From NCBI GenBank assembly GCA_035041965.1, contig JAPYMA010000731.1, positions 124,001 through 188,000 of the forward strand: a DNA stretch of 64,000 nt. The letters are read 5' to 3'. Every line of letters starts with the position of its first letter. Positions within the stretch are counted from its first letter, which is position 1. Made by a program: the position numbers and the translations under genes. Of the stretch, positions 25,410 to 39,864 are shown one piece after another. The notes below the pieces were generated by a model, which had not been told where the DNA came from, made no database searches, and was given only the letters and a program-made list of their open reading frames with translations. Source of the stretch: Anisakis pegreffii. Taxonomy: Eukaryota; Nematoda; Chromadorea; Rhabditida; Anisakidae.

Positions 25410-26216
25410 TATCCATAAAAATTTCACACTTCAACGCATATCTCAATATTCACAGGAATGTTCGTATGTGTGTTCATAAAATTCATACAAATTATGAGCA
25501 TTCTGAAGATTACTCTGTGACATTATCGCTTAAAGCATTGCTCGTTTTTGTCTAATCATTAGTATTGTTGCTCTATCGCCACCAATAACATCCAGCATAA
25601 TGAAGGCAATACTGAGCATTCACGAACACTCACTAATATACCATCTAGATGGCAGTGTTCATGATATAGAATATAATTTTTCTCTTGAAGCATCATCGTT
25701 CACTTAAATGAAATAATTCTCAAAGTACTTCTTCTAGAGATAGTCATATATATGTATATGGGATTAACACGAACACTCATTCCAACTCTAATATATACAT
25801 ATACATCAATCTTCTTATACGTAAGTAAATATTTATAAAATGAATATATCGTTCATAAATACATGAACATTGGGATATTTTCTTCAATTATGGACACTGC
25901 AATCAACCAATATCACACACGCAATGACACGTGCACAATTCTCAAAAGTACAGTAATTCCACTGAAATCAAATGAAATTGGATATATGCGAATGAGTATA
26001 TATATGAATGCAGAACGGATGTTGTTTAGTACTATTGATAATGATAATCACATTCAAAGCAATTGTTCAAATATATCTGTCAATGACGATATATGTGCTG
26101 GTGACGATATATAGCTGAGAAAATTCTCGACGGGTGAACGAAATGGACATTGCAAAGAGTGGCTAAAAAGAATGCGACTGAAGAATGAATATGCTTCAAA
26201 AATACTTATGTTTCAG

Positions 26217-26276
26217 TGAAAGCAAGGATCAACCTAAAAATACAGTGACGATAAATTTCTTGCGAATGGACTGCAG
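26217..26276 (+). CDS. Candidate 60-nt internal exon, unrecognised
   Basis: The segment is bounded by the acceptor ACTTATGTTTCAG and the donor GACTGCAG|GTAACT, both close to nematode consensus. One frame is open through it, reading ESKDQPKNTVTINFLRMDC in 19 full codons with one base before and two after. Its length is a multiple of three, so skipping it would keep frame. The bases just upstream (26115-26216) also carry an open frame with GERNGHCKEWLKRMRLKNEY, but it is out of phase with this one. I found no partner exons nearby and recognise no domain. Confidence 0.25.
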
Positions 26277-28212
26277 GTAACTTCATCATTCGTGCAACTG
26301 ATCTAATAATTAATCTGAACTCATTGTGAAAATACGACTCAAAGGATACTGGCAGCAATATCAGCTAAAACACGACTGAAGACGAGCAATTCTAAGTGTG
26401 ATCATTGCTAATCTCAGTTGGGCATGTATCTGAGTCTGACTGGCTTATCACTGTTATATCTAGAAGTCATTATTAGTGAATATGGTTTAAATTCGCAAAC
26501 TTCAAAGGTTTATGAACGCAGAAGAATGGTTCAATTTTTCAGCTCAGAGCAGAATTGTGACAAACTTTTGAATATTCCCCTCAAAAATGTCACATTTGAT
26601 TCACTCGCTCTCAAGTGACATTCAGTTGAGAAATGCTCTTGATTAATGCGCTCAATGCACACAAACACATGCAACTGATTCACGATCGCTCATATTCTTA
26701 CTCAAAGAAAAACAAAATTAAACATCAATGTTTTAAAAGATTTCATGGAAATTCGTCTGTAAAGATCGTTCGAAACGAGAAAACAAGAAAACCTCTGAAA
26801 AAAAATAATAAAAGTATAAATTACAGTAAGAATTGTCTATAATGACTTTCTCGTTGGCTCTGAAAAATGTAAAATTTTGGACAAACCAAAAAAAACAGAC
26901 TAAACGAAAATTGAACAACTACTGAATGAGGTTTTGTAACAAACAGTGAGTTGTGTCTGTCGGAAGGATGAATGGATGGATCGCGTTATGACTTACGATT
27001 AGAGGAAAACACAACAGAAAAGACGGACTGAATGAAGCAAGGCAAAATAAAATAAACGAAAAGAAATTGCATCGCAACATTTTATGAGTTTTTGAAATTA
27101 TTATTCTATCGACTACTCTAATGAATATACCACCACCACCACATACCACAAATATCAATACGATACTCTATAAGCCACAAACGTATACCGTCAAATTATA
27201 AGAAACATATGTTCAAAGGAGTCGGGTCGAGTCGTTGTGTTGTTGTTATTGTTAAACTGTGTGAACAACCTATGGATGAAAGCAACCGACATATTATGCA
27301 TTAGTTAAAGCAGCTTATATCTGATGAATAATCCCATTGAAGTCAGCCAAGTGAGATATTAAACTGATTTCGAGATAACTTGTGAAATAATGATTCCACC
27401 TTATCAAAATGATAGATAACAAATCACATCGCCATATGACTCAACGGTCACGGACTCACGAGCATAATCACGGACACGAGTACAATGTGGCTTAATCCAT
27501 TTGAATTATTGCTGCGATTTGTGAAAGTATTTCCAGAAATCACAGTAATGATTCAGATCAAATTTCATGCTTCCAGTAGGACAGAACCAAAGGACGGAAC
27601 TCACAATAAACACAACATTGATGATAAGTAATCACTTACATTTTCACGTTCAGGTGTGACGGTTATTTGGCAGCAGTGCGTAGAGTGACATCAATTCACG
27701 AACGACAGTAATTCCTATTGATATGGCAAAAATCTGAAAGCGGCAAAAAATTCTTTTCGGAATTACCAAAATCTCCGCTTTTTACAACTTATCATCGCGC
27801 ATACTGATCATGACGTTATCAAACATTGTTTTCATATGATAAGAAATGAGCACACTTATGAGATATAGGCATTAAGCACGTATAGGTACATTTACACTGT
27901 TATGAACGATTTCATCCGACTTCGATAATTTGCAAACGGGGTTTGTTTCGTTCAGAGTTCATATCACCCATAATCTAACAATAAGATACCCGTAGAATAA
28001 CTCGCAGATTTGTACTGAACGAATGATGTCTTTGAGCAATAAAATGTCTTCGAACAGAAATAAAAGAGAAAATGTCCCGAGAACGGTCATCAGCAAACTT
28101 GAATTAACCAGAATCGTTGAATCGTTGATGAGACGATATCAACGACGAAAAATTACAATAGATAATCGGAAATTTGTTTGTTACAGAAGATATTTCTGGC
28201 AGTTGATTACTG

Positions 28213-28236
28213 CATAATCAGTTCAAACTGATTATG
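28213..28236. repeat. 11-bp inverted repeat with 2-nt gap
   Basis: CATAATCAGTT and AACTGATTATG are perfect reverse complements separated by CA. Confidence 0.9.
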
Positions 28237-31200
28237 ACCGAATAATCAGAATCGGATAAAGTTGACTCAACAAAACAGTAAAAAATGAATAAAAGTAAAC
28301 TGAGGTTGACTGAGACTGAGATGCTTGAAGATGTGACTGCAGAACAAGACATAACATGTTGTTTGTGGGTATTTTAATAAACTCAAATGCAAAATAAACT
28401 CTTTCCTCAGCCAAAATAAACTCGCGAACAGAATGTCCTAAAACTTATGATGAACAATAGCTAATTAGCTCTGGATCAGATTCTGTTCACTGCTAAGAAA
28501 TCTCATATTCATGCTAAACAGTTCGCTAATCTACCTTTTGCTCTATTCCTTCAGCTATCCCGAATATAACATGTGTACTGTTAACATGTGCTGACTATAA
28601 CTTAATGACAGCACACCTAATGAAGATATCTTATGCGATTCTGCAGGTCAGTTCTAGCTTTGCTCGAGTACAGTCATCGTTACTGTACACTATCAGTGAC
28701 ACTCTCACTTCACTCATACAGTACCACCAATACCAAGTGCTGTACCTACCGTAGGCACCACATGAAACTGCTCAAAAGCAAAGCCGATCTCGACTAAAAC
28801 GTCGATGATTCGTTGCTGAATGAATGAAATGGTTTTGCATAATTATTGTCGCTTAAAGGAAACAAATAAAAACGCTCTTTGATGCGACTGAATTGAAAGT
28901 AAAGTGAATTACGAAGATAAACAAAATTGAAATTTATGTTTCTTGATATAGACGACGACGACGACAACACATAGATGATGCAAATATATATGTGCTGTGT
29001 GCGTTGGTTTGCTCAACTTTTATGGATTTAGATGGTTGGTTGGATGGTTGGGTGAATGGATTCTGAAAGATGAAAATTTGAAAGCATGAAAAGAAATTAA
29101 ATGAGTCGTCGGTCGTTGTCTAAGTCCACTGAATGGTACCCCATTTTGTAAGTCAATCAAAGCGATATTATGACCGTTTATTCATCTCAAATATAAACCA
29201 GAATAGCCAACTAGAGCATCAACAATATCAATAAAGCAACAATATGTTTCGTTTCATTTAGATATTATTCGCTGTAGCCACATAAGACAAGTCAAAATCA
29301 GTGCATCCGTTTTATAATGTTCCTTATATCTCATTACTTTTTCGAACTTGATTTCGTTTTCGTGCAATTGAAACACAAATATGGGTACTATAACTTCACG
29401 TCTATATATCACATTAATGCTCCACATAATATGAGCATTTATAAACATTTTATATGAATGCATATAGCATGTAAGAGTATGCGTATTTATGGTAGAAATC
29501 TAGTCAATTCACTTGATCATTACAGCATAGATTTATAGACTCAATGCTACTGCCTTATACGAAAATATCCAGATGTATCAATTGGATAATGAGTAGTCAA
29601 CGTCAACTTCGAAACGAACAACGACCGATACATAACTCATCGTTGAGGGGACGTTCCGGAGTTACTGAGCAACGAATGGATACTATTTCCACAAAATGTA
29701 TCAAATTTATCAGAAATTCAGGAAAAAAGAAAAGATGCTGTGTTGGTTTGCTGCTTACAGAATCTACACAATATGAACGGATTTCACCTAAACTTACACT
29801 ACTGAATTATCTTCCATGAGATTATTCTCAAAACTCTTCTCAAATGCTTATTAAACATAAAATTTTCACTTAAGCGCATTACTTTTTGAAAGTCATTTGA
29901 ATACCTGCAGTATTGAGTAGGATTATGGGTTAGCACTAGTGTAATGTGTAAGCTATTTTGATTACTTTGATAAGAGTTAGATCGTTTTGATGAGTGGGCA
30001 ACAGGTATGTTCAGTGATGATCTATCTGAATGACAAGTCTATTAAATCAAATCTGATAATATGCTTATTTACACATTGTCTGATATTAAACAGTCAAAAC
30101 AAGCTATAAATCTAATCACAAACACATCATCGCAACTTGATCAAACGCTGAATGAATAACACATTAATTTTATCGTTTGGAAGTTTGTTGATAATAAATC
30201 TAATCAGCATTTTATATGCGATATGCAAAACCACTAAGACTTCAGTTATATTACGCTCAAACTCAACTCTGCGGCTGCATTCACCAACGATTTCCATCCA
30301 AATCATCAATGAAACATATTACCTTATGTTCCGCCAACATATAAAATCCAGACAAAAAGAAGAGAGAGCGTCATAGTGTTGCTTGTGTAAAGTATTAAAA
30401 TGAAATGAAACCCTAATAATCATTTATTATATATTCGTTTCGCGTTGTCGTTGATTTTTGACTTTATGAATGTTTCATTGAATCAAATGAAAATGTTATT
30501 AGTTGAGATGTAAACAGAATGAAATTCATCAGCAGAATTCTTCAATGTGCTAAATTGTTTACATTTGTTCAATAATTATGATATTATTCAACTATTGTTC
30601 TTGCCTGACTCCTCATGCACGTTTGATCCACACATCCATTTCCACTCATCCGCTATCTCATCCACATATCCATCATGCACAGAGACATGCATGCATGCAT
30701 GCTCGCTTATTCCAAATAATATCCGTCTAACATTCTCTTTCACATTATATTTATTTGTTTGTATATGCATGCATGTGTTTGGTTTAATAATATCATTATT
30801 ACTACTATAAGCATCATCCACTCATCATCTCTTATATAACTACTAACAATGTGCTGATGATATCTGAAACAAATCAAGGGAACAGCAGCAAAAAAATTAT
30901 GCGAACAGCGAACAGCAATTGTAGCACACTCATTAGCTTGAACCTAGCGGTTACATCTTAACGGTTACGTCAAAAGTTAGTCAGATAAATGCACGACGGA
31001 TTGAATGTAGTTTGAAACGTTGAAAGAGTACGGTAATAACTCATCAAATCAGCTGCTCATATCCTTTTAGAGACACTGCAACAACTCACTATAAACGACA
31101 AATGAATGATATTTTGAAAACTTCTAGAAATATTCATCAACTGTGAATGAGAAGACGTACGTTTCTGATACTAATGGGAAGACTGGCCAACGATTAAGTA

Positions 31201-33369
31201 CCGATCATGATTTATTCATTCAACTTCTCTGATTATGAGGTTTTCGATAATCTGTCTGTGTATGCTTGGACTGAATCCTAAGTGGAACTTGATTGAGATT
31301 GCCGTTGAACAACCGATCCAACATAAAGTATGAAACAGAGGCACAGATCGAGAAAAACTCATCAAATTCACAAATGTAAGACGCAAATGTAAGTGAATAT
31401 CTATCATCAATTATGGAATATGCCAGAATCGTGAGCATACCGTAGAGACTCAAAAAAATAATTCAAATTCTATCGTTCCATTTGTTTCATTCCGTCGTCG
31501 TCGTCTTCGAAGAAGAAGCCAAATGAAATTTTCTTTAAAAAATCTATCCGCACCAATATTTATAAACATATAACTGTCGTTGTTGAATCAATTCAAATCG
31601 TTCGTTCTATCAATTAAGTTATCGATAAGAGAAAATTGAAGATTGCATCAGTTGAAACAGAAGACAAAGAAGGAATTTATTTGATCATCATTCAAAATTT
31701 CATTAGCAGGAATGAGAAGAGAACACTGAATGGATTCGGATTACAAATAAATACTCTACATACATCCATCGTTTTAAGACAACAACTTGTTGCTTGCTTA
31801 TGCAGTTATTGAACGACTATTCAATTTGTTTTCGCTTTTTTTTCGCCTCAAATCAAATTTGTTTTATTCTCATCCACTAACGTCATCATCATAATAATGC
31901 TCAACAGATAAACAGATTATAACTGTGGTAGGCATTTCGCAATTATGATTAGCAGTAAGTAGATGGATATGCGGACGGATTGATCGACACAAGAAAAGAG
32001 AAATTCGAACAAATTCAACTTGAAACTTTTGCAGATAATGATTGAATATATTAAAGCATTTGCAGACGAGATAGGGATGTAATCAATGTAACGGGAGCAC
32101 GATATCTATGCATGCAAATGATTCTGAGGGTCAAAGTCGCAACTGTCCAGATAGATTACAAAGGAAACTGTAAACGATAAGATGAAAACATTGAATTTTG
32201 GATTTCTAGAAAAGAGTTATTATATTACAGTTCCACTGATTAATATTTGACGATTATGTTAGCATCCAGTCTGCATATATTCCGGAGGAACGAAGATGGA
32301 ATAATTCGTTGAAACAAATGAGAAGTTCATTGCTGAAAAGACTAATGTAAGGTTATTTCAATTGCACTCACAGGCTCAACACAGGCGAATGGAGCAAGCA
32401 CTACGACTCTATAGCGGAATCATGAAACAATTCATGAAGATCAGTAAATCTGACAAGAAGCAACAAAAAATTCTAACTGAAACCATCTCAAATCAAACGG
32501 TATTCACGTAAAAACACGCAATTATAAACAAACTCTCGATAAACTATTAATATTAAAAAACTATTACAATTATTAACAAATTCAAAGAATCACCACCAAT
32601 CAATTCCCTTCAACACTCAACATTACGTATGATCACGACTTGAAGAGGTAACTACTCATGTAATAACGCCGTGTGGTATGCATTTTTAAGGAAGACTCTT
32701 AAATCCTTAATTATGAATAACTTCTTAGATAATCTCCTTTAATTCATAAGACATCAACATTTTTTATACTTATAGCATTTTGTATGTGATGTACCTGGTT
32801 ATGAAAACATAACTATGTATTCATAAAACTATCCAAAAAACACTCCAATAACATCATTCACTACTGAACATCATTCATTCTCTTCAGTCAGTTGAATGCA
32901 AAAATATTTCATCGTCAACTTTTCATATTCTCAATTTTGAGTTGACCGATAAGATAACTTCATTATGAGAAGTTCGATGAATTCAATTTGAGAAAATGCA
33001 ATCGTAACTCTTCGGAGAAGACTTAAGGCTCAGGCGAACAGAAAATGAAATTCTCTGATAGTGAGTTTCAGGGAAATTGTCCATAAGAATTCATAATTTC
33101 CAAAAAAGATTACAGAGTGGGGAAAGTAAAATTTTGTTTCGAGTACATTACTTTGTTACCTTAATAATAAATCAATTGCATATAAGATCAATTAATAAAA
33201 TTTTGATATTGTTCAACAGTGACCATCATCAAATCAACCGTCAAAGAGCACTTTGTGTTGTGGTTGTTGTAGATCGGTAATAATTGTGATTGATGTGTTT
33301 TCGTTTCTCATGAATATTTCATATTGACCAAGCAACTTCAGAAGAACGTATTTTGGCGTGAAGATGTGT

Positions 33370-33391
33370 TGCTGCTGCTGCTGCTGCTGCT
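33370..33391. repeat. CTG trinucleotide repeat
   Basis: Seven TGC units in tandem. Confidence 0.95.
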
Positions 33392-33639
33392 TATGATCAA
33401 AATAATGCACTCTTTGAGCATATTAAAATCTCTTTTAGCACCTATCCTTTAAGTAGCTTTGATACTGAATGAAGAACCAACCCAATATGCTCAATGTGAT
33501 GCTTTGATGATGCTCCTTTCTTTCATATATGCATATTTCTATTATTTATAAAAATACATTTATGGACACAAATTTATCTATTCATTTCAAATTTCTATTT
33601 CTCTATTCAATTATTTCTGTTCTTTTTTTACTTATTTCT

Positions 33640-33676
33640 GCATATTTATTTATCTATTTATTTATTTATTTATAAA
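33640..33676. repeat. TTTA tetranucleotide repeat
   Basis: Tandem TTTA/TTTC units inside a T-rich stretch that begins near 33530. Confidence 0.85.
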
Positions 33677-36600
33677 TTTAAAATATTGATGTATTAATGC
33701 TCATAATATTATTCATATGTAATATTTCTTCGACATCTTCTTCATTCAAAAGCCATCTATATCTAGATCTGTACAGTGTTATTATGAAGCCATCCATCCA
33801 TCTATGATGATGTTGTGCAAGATCTGCTCTGCTCAAACACCTTAAAACGTTGCCACTACAAAAACAACAAGCACTAGTCTCAGGTGTATGCTTACAGCTC
33901 AACAACAAGCATGTTGTTATCCATTATGAACACATTATAATCAATCCACTTCTTTTGTATTCTTTTGTGTACCGCTCACAAGCGTTTAATGTAACGTTTT
34001 TGTTAAGCATTACAATATATCTATATTCGTGCACAGCCATATTTGCATATATTCAATCAATCATTTTAACATCTTAAAATCATTATCACAATACTTCGCC
34101 ATCATAAAAATGATATATGTGCACGTATTTATATGCGTTACTAATGCTGCTGCTGCTGGTGGTGATGATGCTTATTGAAATTCGGAACGTTTCGATTTGC
34201 GTTAATAATTTCAATTTTTACTATGCTAATGATAACAACAATAACAACAATCATTTATGATCGTCTCTTTCGAATTTCTTTACTCCAATCGGAATATTTT
34301 ATATTCTCATCGCTGCAGCTTCTATAGAGGAAATGGACAGCAGCAGCAGCGAATGTGCTTTTCAAAATTGACCATACTGGGAAGTTAGAAAAAAATTATT
34401 CAACAAAAAATAAATAATTGTTTGAGCAGTTCTCAATTATTGACGGTTATCGACTGATATCATATTGATAAGTGATTGATTCCCCAAGAAATATGATTAA
34501 TCACAGAGAATATCGAATAACAAATCAAGTGGATCTTGAAGAATAAGTTTCTAACAGCGCATATAGAAAGTCCTCAAAAGCATCTCGAAGACCAGAAGAT
34601 CAAACCATGAAATGGCAAAACATCGGCATAGCTTACACCGATTCCACTCTGAAACTTCAACTCCCACCACCGAATCACTAATCTTCGAAGGGTTTAATCA
34701 CAGTATCGTTAGAATTCTCTTTACAAACGTTACGGTACAACAAGATGAAGCTAATATATCGCTTGCACTATGCAACATGAACCATAAGAAATGAGTTCAG
34801 CTGAAAAAATCAACGAAAAAACGCAAATGTAAAGAAGGCAACAACGGCTTAAACGATCCAGTTATTAATGAAGGTATTGTTGCTTTACACAAATGAAACA
34901 ATTTGGCGATACTGTTTCATGTTCACCTAATGAGAGCTGAAGAAACAACTGAAAAAAACCGCTCATATTTTGGTTATTAGAGGCAATAATAAGCGATGAA
35001 CGGCGCCATTTGAACAGAAACAATATTATGACTCAATAAGGACACGGCCACTGTTGTCGTTTTTCATTTACATTTATGCATTTTTGCCAGTTACAAATTT
35101 AACGAATCTGTCTGGGCAACTATCGAACAATATTCCATTATGAAAGGATATCAGTCAAGTGATAACCAGTCTGGTTTGTAACGCATGAAACTCCACTTGA
35201 AATGAGTTTCATACACTAGGAACTTCATGCACTTCAAAACAACTGAAATCAATCAACAGAACTGAATTGCGGAATCGTCAACCCGTCCTCAAATACAGCT
35301 TCAGTCATCATTCTCTTCACCCAGACCTCCTCTCATTCAAACGATTGGATTTAGACAATAGAATATACAATCTCAGCGTATTGCTACCACATAACAATTA
35401 CCATCATATTGATGCTGTGTTACTGATAATATTTTTGACGTATTATTGCATAATAATATGGTGATTCTTGGGTTCGAAGGATAATTTCTGTTAATAACAG
35501 TAATATTATAATGTTGATTTATGCAATACTGCATATGGCTGATATTTTATGTTCAACTCAATATGTGTACATTATGGTATAATGTATATCTTTAATATAC
35601 TGATTCTGTTTTTCGAATATATCATTAATGCAGCTATTATTGCAGTAATGATTGTGTGATTAATGTGCTAAAATAATGAATGCTTTTTCGAATAACTAAG
35701 CCATGAACACAAACACACAAATATATCTATGCATACAAATATACTTCACATCTAAACCCATGAACTGATACCGCAAACACATGCATGAACAACACTTCAA
35801 CCGCAACCTACGGTGCAGAAATTTGAATTCAGGGCTTGAATCCGATTTCTACACTCCTCAAACAAGTGCTCTCCAAATTTCATTAAATTCAGGAAGATAT
35901 GAACTATTTTAGAAACTCTCCACGTTGAACAACACCACCCAACAATGACATCTGTTATCATGTCCTAACAGAGCTTTTACGAGATTCTGCGCTTCAATGA
36001 CATTTCACACTAAATATTCCCGATCATTCTACCTTGAAACTATTCGAAAGGAACGCAAAAATTTAGCATTATCATAACTGTCATCCCTATTTCATGAATA
36101 AGTCTTCGCACAACGCACACATTCTTCGACATCGCATTTCTGATTCATCAACGCTTAATACCACTAAATTTCGAATACTTCCCGAAAGTCTCAAGTAAAA
36201 CCACCACTAAATTTTCAAAATTCTATTCCGAAATAATTCGAGAACGTGATCACGTTCAATCATTTGCGCAAGCTAACTAACTAGGCGATTGATGATGTGT
36301 GTGGATTAGCACGATTTTATGCAGACGATTTTATTTCAATCACAATCAAAATTCATCATTCATTCATAATGTGACACCGATAACATCACCAACTCAGTAG
36401 TTCTATGCTCTATATTCATCTCATCCTTCTAACCACTCAATTTCATTCAGTGGCTGCTAGCTGTCTCATTAGATCTTCAGCATCTACCATACTCATAAAT
36501 TGTGGATATTCGCTCAGCATCACGTTTATTTAGCTGCATATAATAGCATATCCATCACGTCATTACTCACAATGATAATCTGATGATATATTGTTTATTC

Positions 36601-37119
36601 ATTCATGCGTTATATTACATACACATATCGTATCCATCCATATCCATAAGCTATGCGCATGCATATTATCCGCATATATATCGTACCCATACCATATTCA
36701 TAAATATGCATTCGTACACACAAACAGATATATAGATCGATATTTTAATTTGAAAACCAATATAGCCGATGATGAAAAAAAACTAGAAAATGAAAATATA
36801 TGATATTGTTTTGAATTGATGACTTATGCGTTAGCTGCATCAGCATCAGTCACTTCTTTCTTTCATCATGATGCTCTTCTCCTTTGCTGTGTGGTGCATC
36901 ATTATCATTATTATCGTGGTTGGTTTTGAGAAAGTGCTAGGCGTAGATTATTGCTAATATATTGCTTTGGTTCGCCTGCTTGCTAGCTTTTGATGGTCGT
37001 TATAATAACGATGAGACGGACGAGATGAGATGAGACAAAATAATTACCAAATCAAATTTAATCAAAGTTGATTGCTTTTTTGTCAGTGCTGCTGATGATG
37101 AGCTTGTGCTGCTGGATGC

Positions 37120-37133
37120 ACGGACGGACGGAC
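37120..37133. repeat. ACGG tetranucleotide repeat
   Basis: CACGGACGGACGGACAG. Confidence 0.8.
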
Positions 37134-39792
37134 AGACGACGGGTGGATGAATAGGAGCGAGAGAGTGTTCAAAACGATTCATTCGCTTATCGTAATTTTT
37201 TGATGGAATATGCAAAATTGCGCATTTTCAAGGGATTATTGCAGAAGAGGATTATGAGGAGAGAAGATTGATTCTATTGTTATTGAATAGACATTAATGA
37301 GAATCAGCATGCGCCTTACGAATGAGGGATTCATTCACTTACTAATGAAATGAAAACAGAAATTAAGAATATTCCTCTGAAATTATGATAGCTACATTCA
37401 ATTATTTGTCACATACAAAGAAGTTACTGGAGAAGTACCACGTAAGAAGTTACACGACTTCAAGTACGTGATCTTGACAGCTTAAAGCAACTGATGCGAG
37501 CTTCTTCACTAGTCAAAATTATCACTACTCTGAATAATTCTTTCTTTCATATCCGGAATGCAGAGAGGAGGATTTGACCGACGGGAAAACGTGATATTGG
37601 TGATATCAAAGCCATACTAAGTTCTAATTGCTCACTATATCAAGAAATATTCATAACATCAATTTGCTTCAGCCTAGTATTAACTTTCTTGCGACAATTG
37701 TTCACTGCATCGCAAACAGAGACGCAAGATTACCGTAAACCAGCCATTCTCATTCAGATGAACCATATTCTTAAGATTACAATGTGAGCAATAGTCGTCC
37801 TTATTTGTGTGATAAGGTGTTATGCAATTAAGTATGGGATCTTGATCAAGTGATGGCGATGAGAATGACTGAACTGATAATAATGGCTACAATTACAGTG
37901 GTCTGATAATAACAATATTGATACCGATATTGATAAATTGATATGATGCAACAAAGAATCAGTAAATTGCTCGTAATCGCTCTTAATCCCAACTTTTCTA
38001 TTTCAACTAACAGGAACGCACAAGACATTTACACTCTTCATTAACTGATTCTCGCATTCATTGCTTGATATATCAATCGAACGAATATCACTAATTCAAT
38101 GACTCACTGATCGATGTGAATAGCGCATAATCATGCTTCTCATACTAGTGACTTCAAAGGTGCAGCAGTGGATTAAGATATTCAGCAAAGAGCGTCATCT
38201 ATCGGAGATCGTTTCGGCAAAATATTGACGCTACGCTACAGCTACGATCAACAGATGAAAGAGACTTAGCGCCTAGGACTGCCGCCCATTCATAGCGCCA
38301 CGAAATGAGCACATCATCGCTCTAAATGGGGAATTTTTTCTTTATCTGATATTAGAAATAAATAAATAAAATGGATACGAATATGTGCACTATGCATATG
38401 CATGCATAATGAGGATATATTAAAATAGATATATTACCAATATACGAATATCAAAGTAAATCATTAATTGAATGGATAAATAAAGACTTAAATGATTGAC
38501 TGCATAAATACCGCCTTTGATAAAATGAATTTGACAACAATCGCATAATATCTGCAAACACTAATAGTACATTTGTTGCTTACATATTCGCAGCTGCTTT
38601 TTACGAGCGGATTTAAGAAAGCCTCGAAGACATCATGAGGAAAAACGATCTCATGAAATCAGCTCATGACGATAGCAGAAGGCCCACAATGGTTTGGAAA
38701 CGGAAACCAATGAAGAGGCCAAAGGAAACGTTTACGTGAAGATGATTGCACGCAGAACATATAATACAACGATCGGTATTTATTTATGTTGTTGTTCTTG
38801 ATATCCTTATTGTTGTACTGTCTTCAATATAAAATAGATATTAAAAAATTTATGTAATCTTTTGATTGCACTCATTTTCATTCATTTATCAATCTTTTAT
38901 TCATTCATCAATCTGCTGCTGATTGTTTCCAGTGCGACGTTCTTCAAGCGATCTAGTGCTTACTATCATCTCTTAAACAGCTTATATGCATCATTTTGAT
39001 TTCGATTCTGAACTTAATTATCGCTGCACAAATTCAACAACAATGCACAAAATTCATCATTCTTGATAAAATCTCTTTAACAATCTTCAATGGTCATTAC
39101 AGTGAATTCACAAGACATCGTAATAAATTATAAAATGGTTCCACGAACATTCTCAATCATTCTCTTTAGAACTTGCAAACTTCTCGAGAAAACGATACAG
39201 TTTTAAGGACTAACTGTTCATGAGCAGATCCTACCATCGACTTGGAAGATCGGCTTCCAATAAGTATGACTCAAAAACTTCGACAACGTTTCAGTGTAGA
39301 AAGACAGAAGACGACACTTCAAGAACTGATGCACTTAATGGGAATATAGGACGCTAGTTTTGCGGACGCAACAAGGAATACTTCAACGAATGATAAAGCA
39401 TACACACTGAATTGATTCAATGTCAAAAGACTGAACAAAATACGGAACTTTTGAACACTTATATGAATGTTTTGAACGTCAGAAAGTAGCGAAATGAAGC
39501 ATTTCATGACAAAAAATAGCTAATAACATAGCTGATGAATTGCTTATATCTGACGAAATATGTTGCGTAGATCCGGCAGACTCTTTTATGTAACTGATCG
39601 TAAATCATCATTCATTATCGATGCTCCCTCAAAGCTGCAATCAAAAGTATTCGTTTTGCAAATTCTCGAAATTTATTAGTTGAAGTTTTCTGTTGCTTTC
39701 TTCTGCTCTCGATACGATGCACCTATCGTGAGTTGAAGTGGAATCTGCTGAGTTCAACAATTCCATTTGTTTGATACAATTTACTTGAGTTG

Positions 39793-39864
39793 TTATTATT
39801 ATTATTACTATTATTATTAAATTATTAATAATAACAATATATATTATTATTATTGTTATTATTT
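39793..39864. repeat. ATT/AAT imperfect palindromic microsatellite
   Basis: ATT units switch to AAT units midway and then back to ATT, so the halves can pair with each other. Confidence 0.85.

Larger units (their letters stand above)
22836..26216. other. Gene-poor stretch with a minus-strand frame, microsatellites and repeated motifs
   Basis: A minus-strand frame at 23076-22855 (73 codons, starting at TTG, beginning RLISVLSGEVDN) has mixed residue use but no clear splice sites. Also present are a TG run at 23655-23680, CTG repeats, a G+C-rich patch at 24110-24260 with repeated CCTAG, and a 27-bp repeat pair at 25260 and 25383. A minus-strand acceptor and donor 18 nt apart near 24525-24545 would bound a micro-exon, but they have no other support. 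Confidence 0.35.

Noticed and set aside
35461..35490. Possible tRNA T-arm (GGGTTCGAAGG)
   Set aside because: No acceptor stem, D-arm or anticodon arm could be fitted around it.
39264..39345. Short frame MTQKLRQRFSVERQKTT after a TTTCAG-like site
   Set aside because: It looks coding, but purine-rich DNA readily gives Lys/Gln/Glu/Arg strings. It is under 30 codons and has no second splice site.
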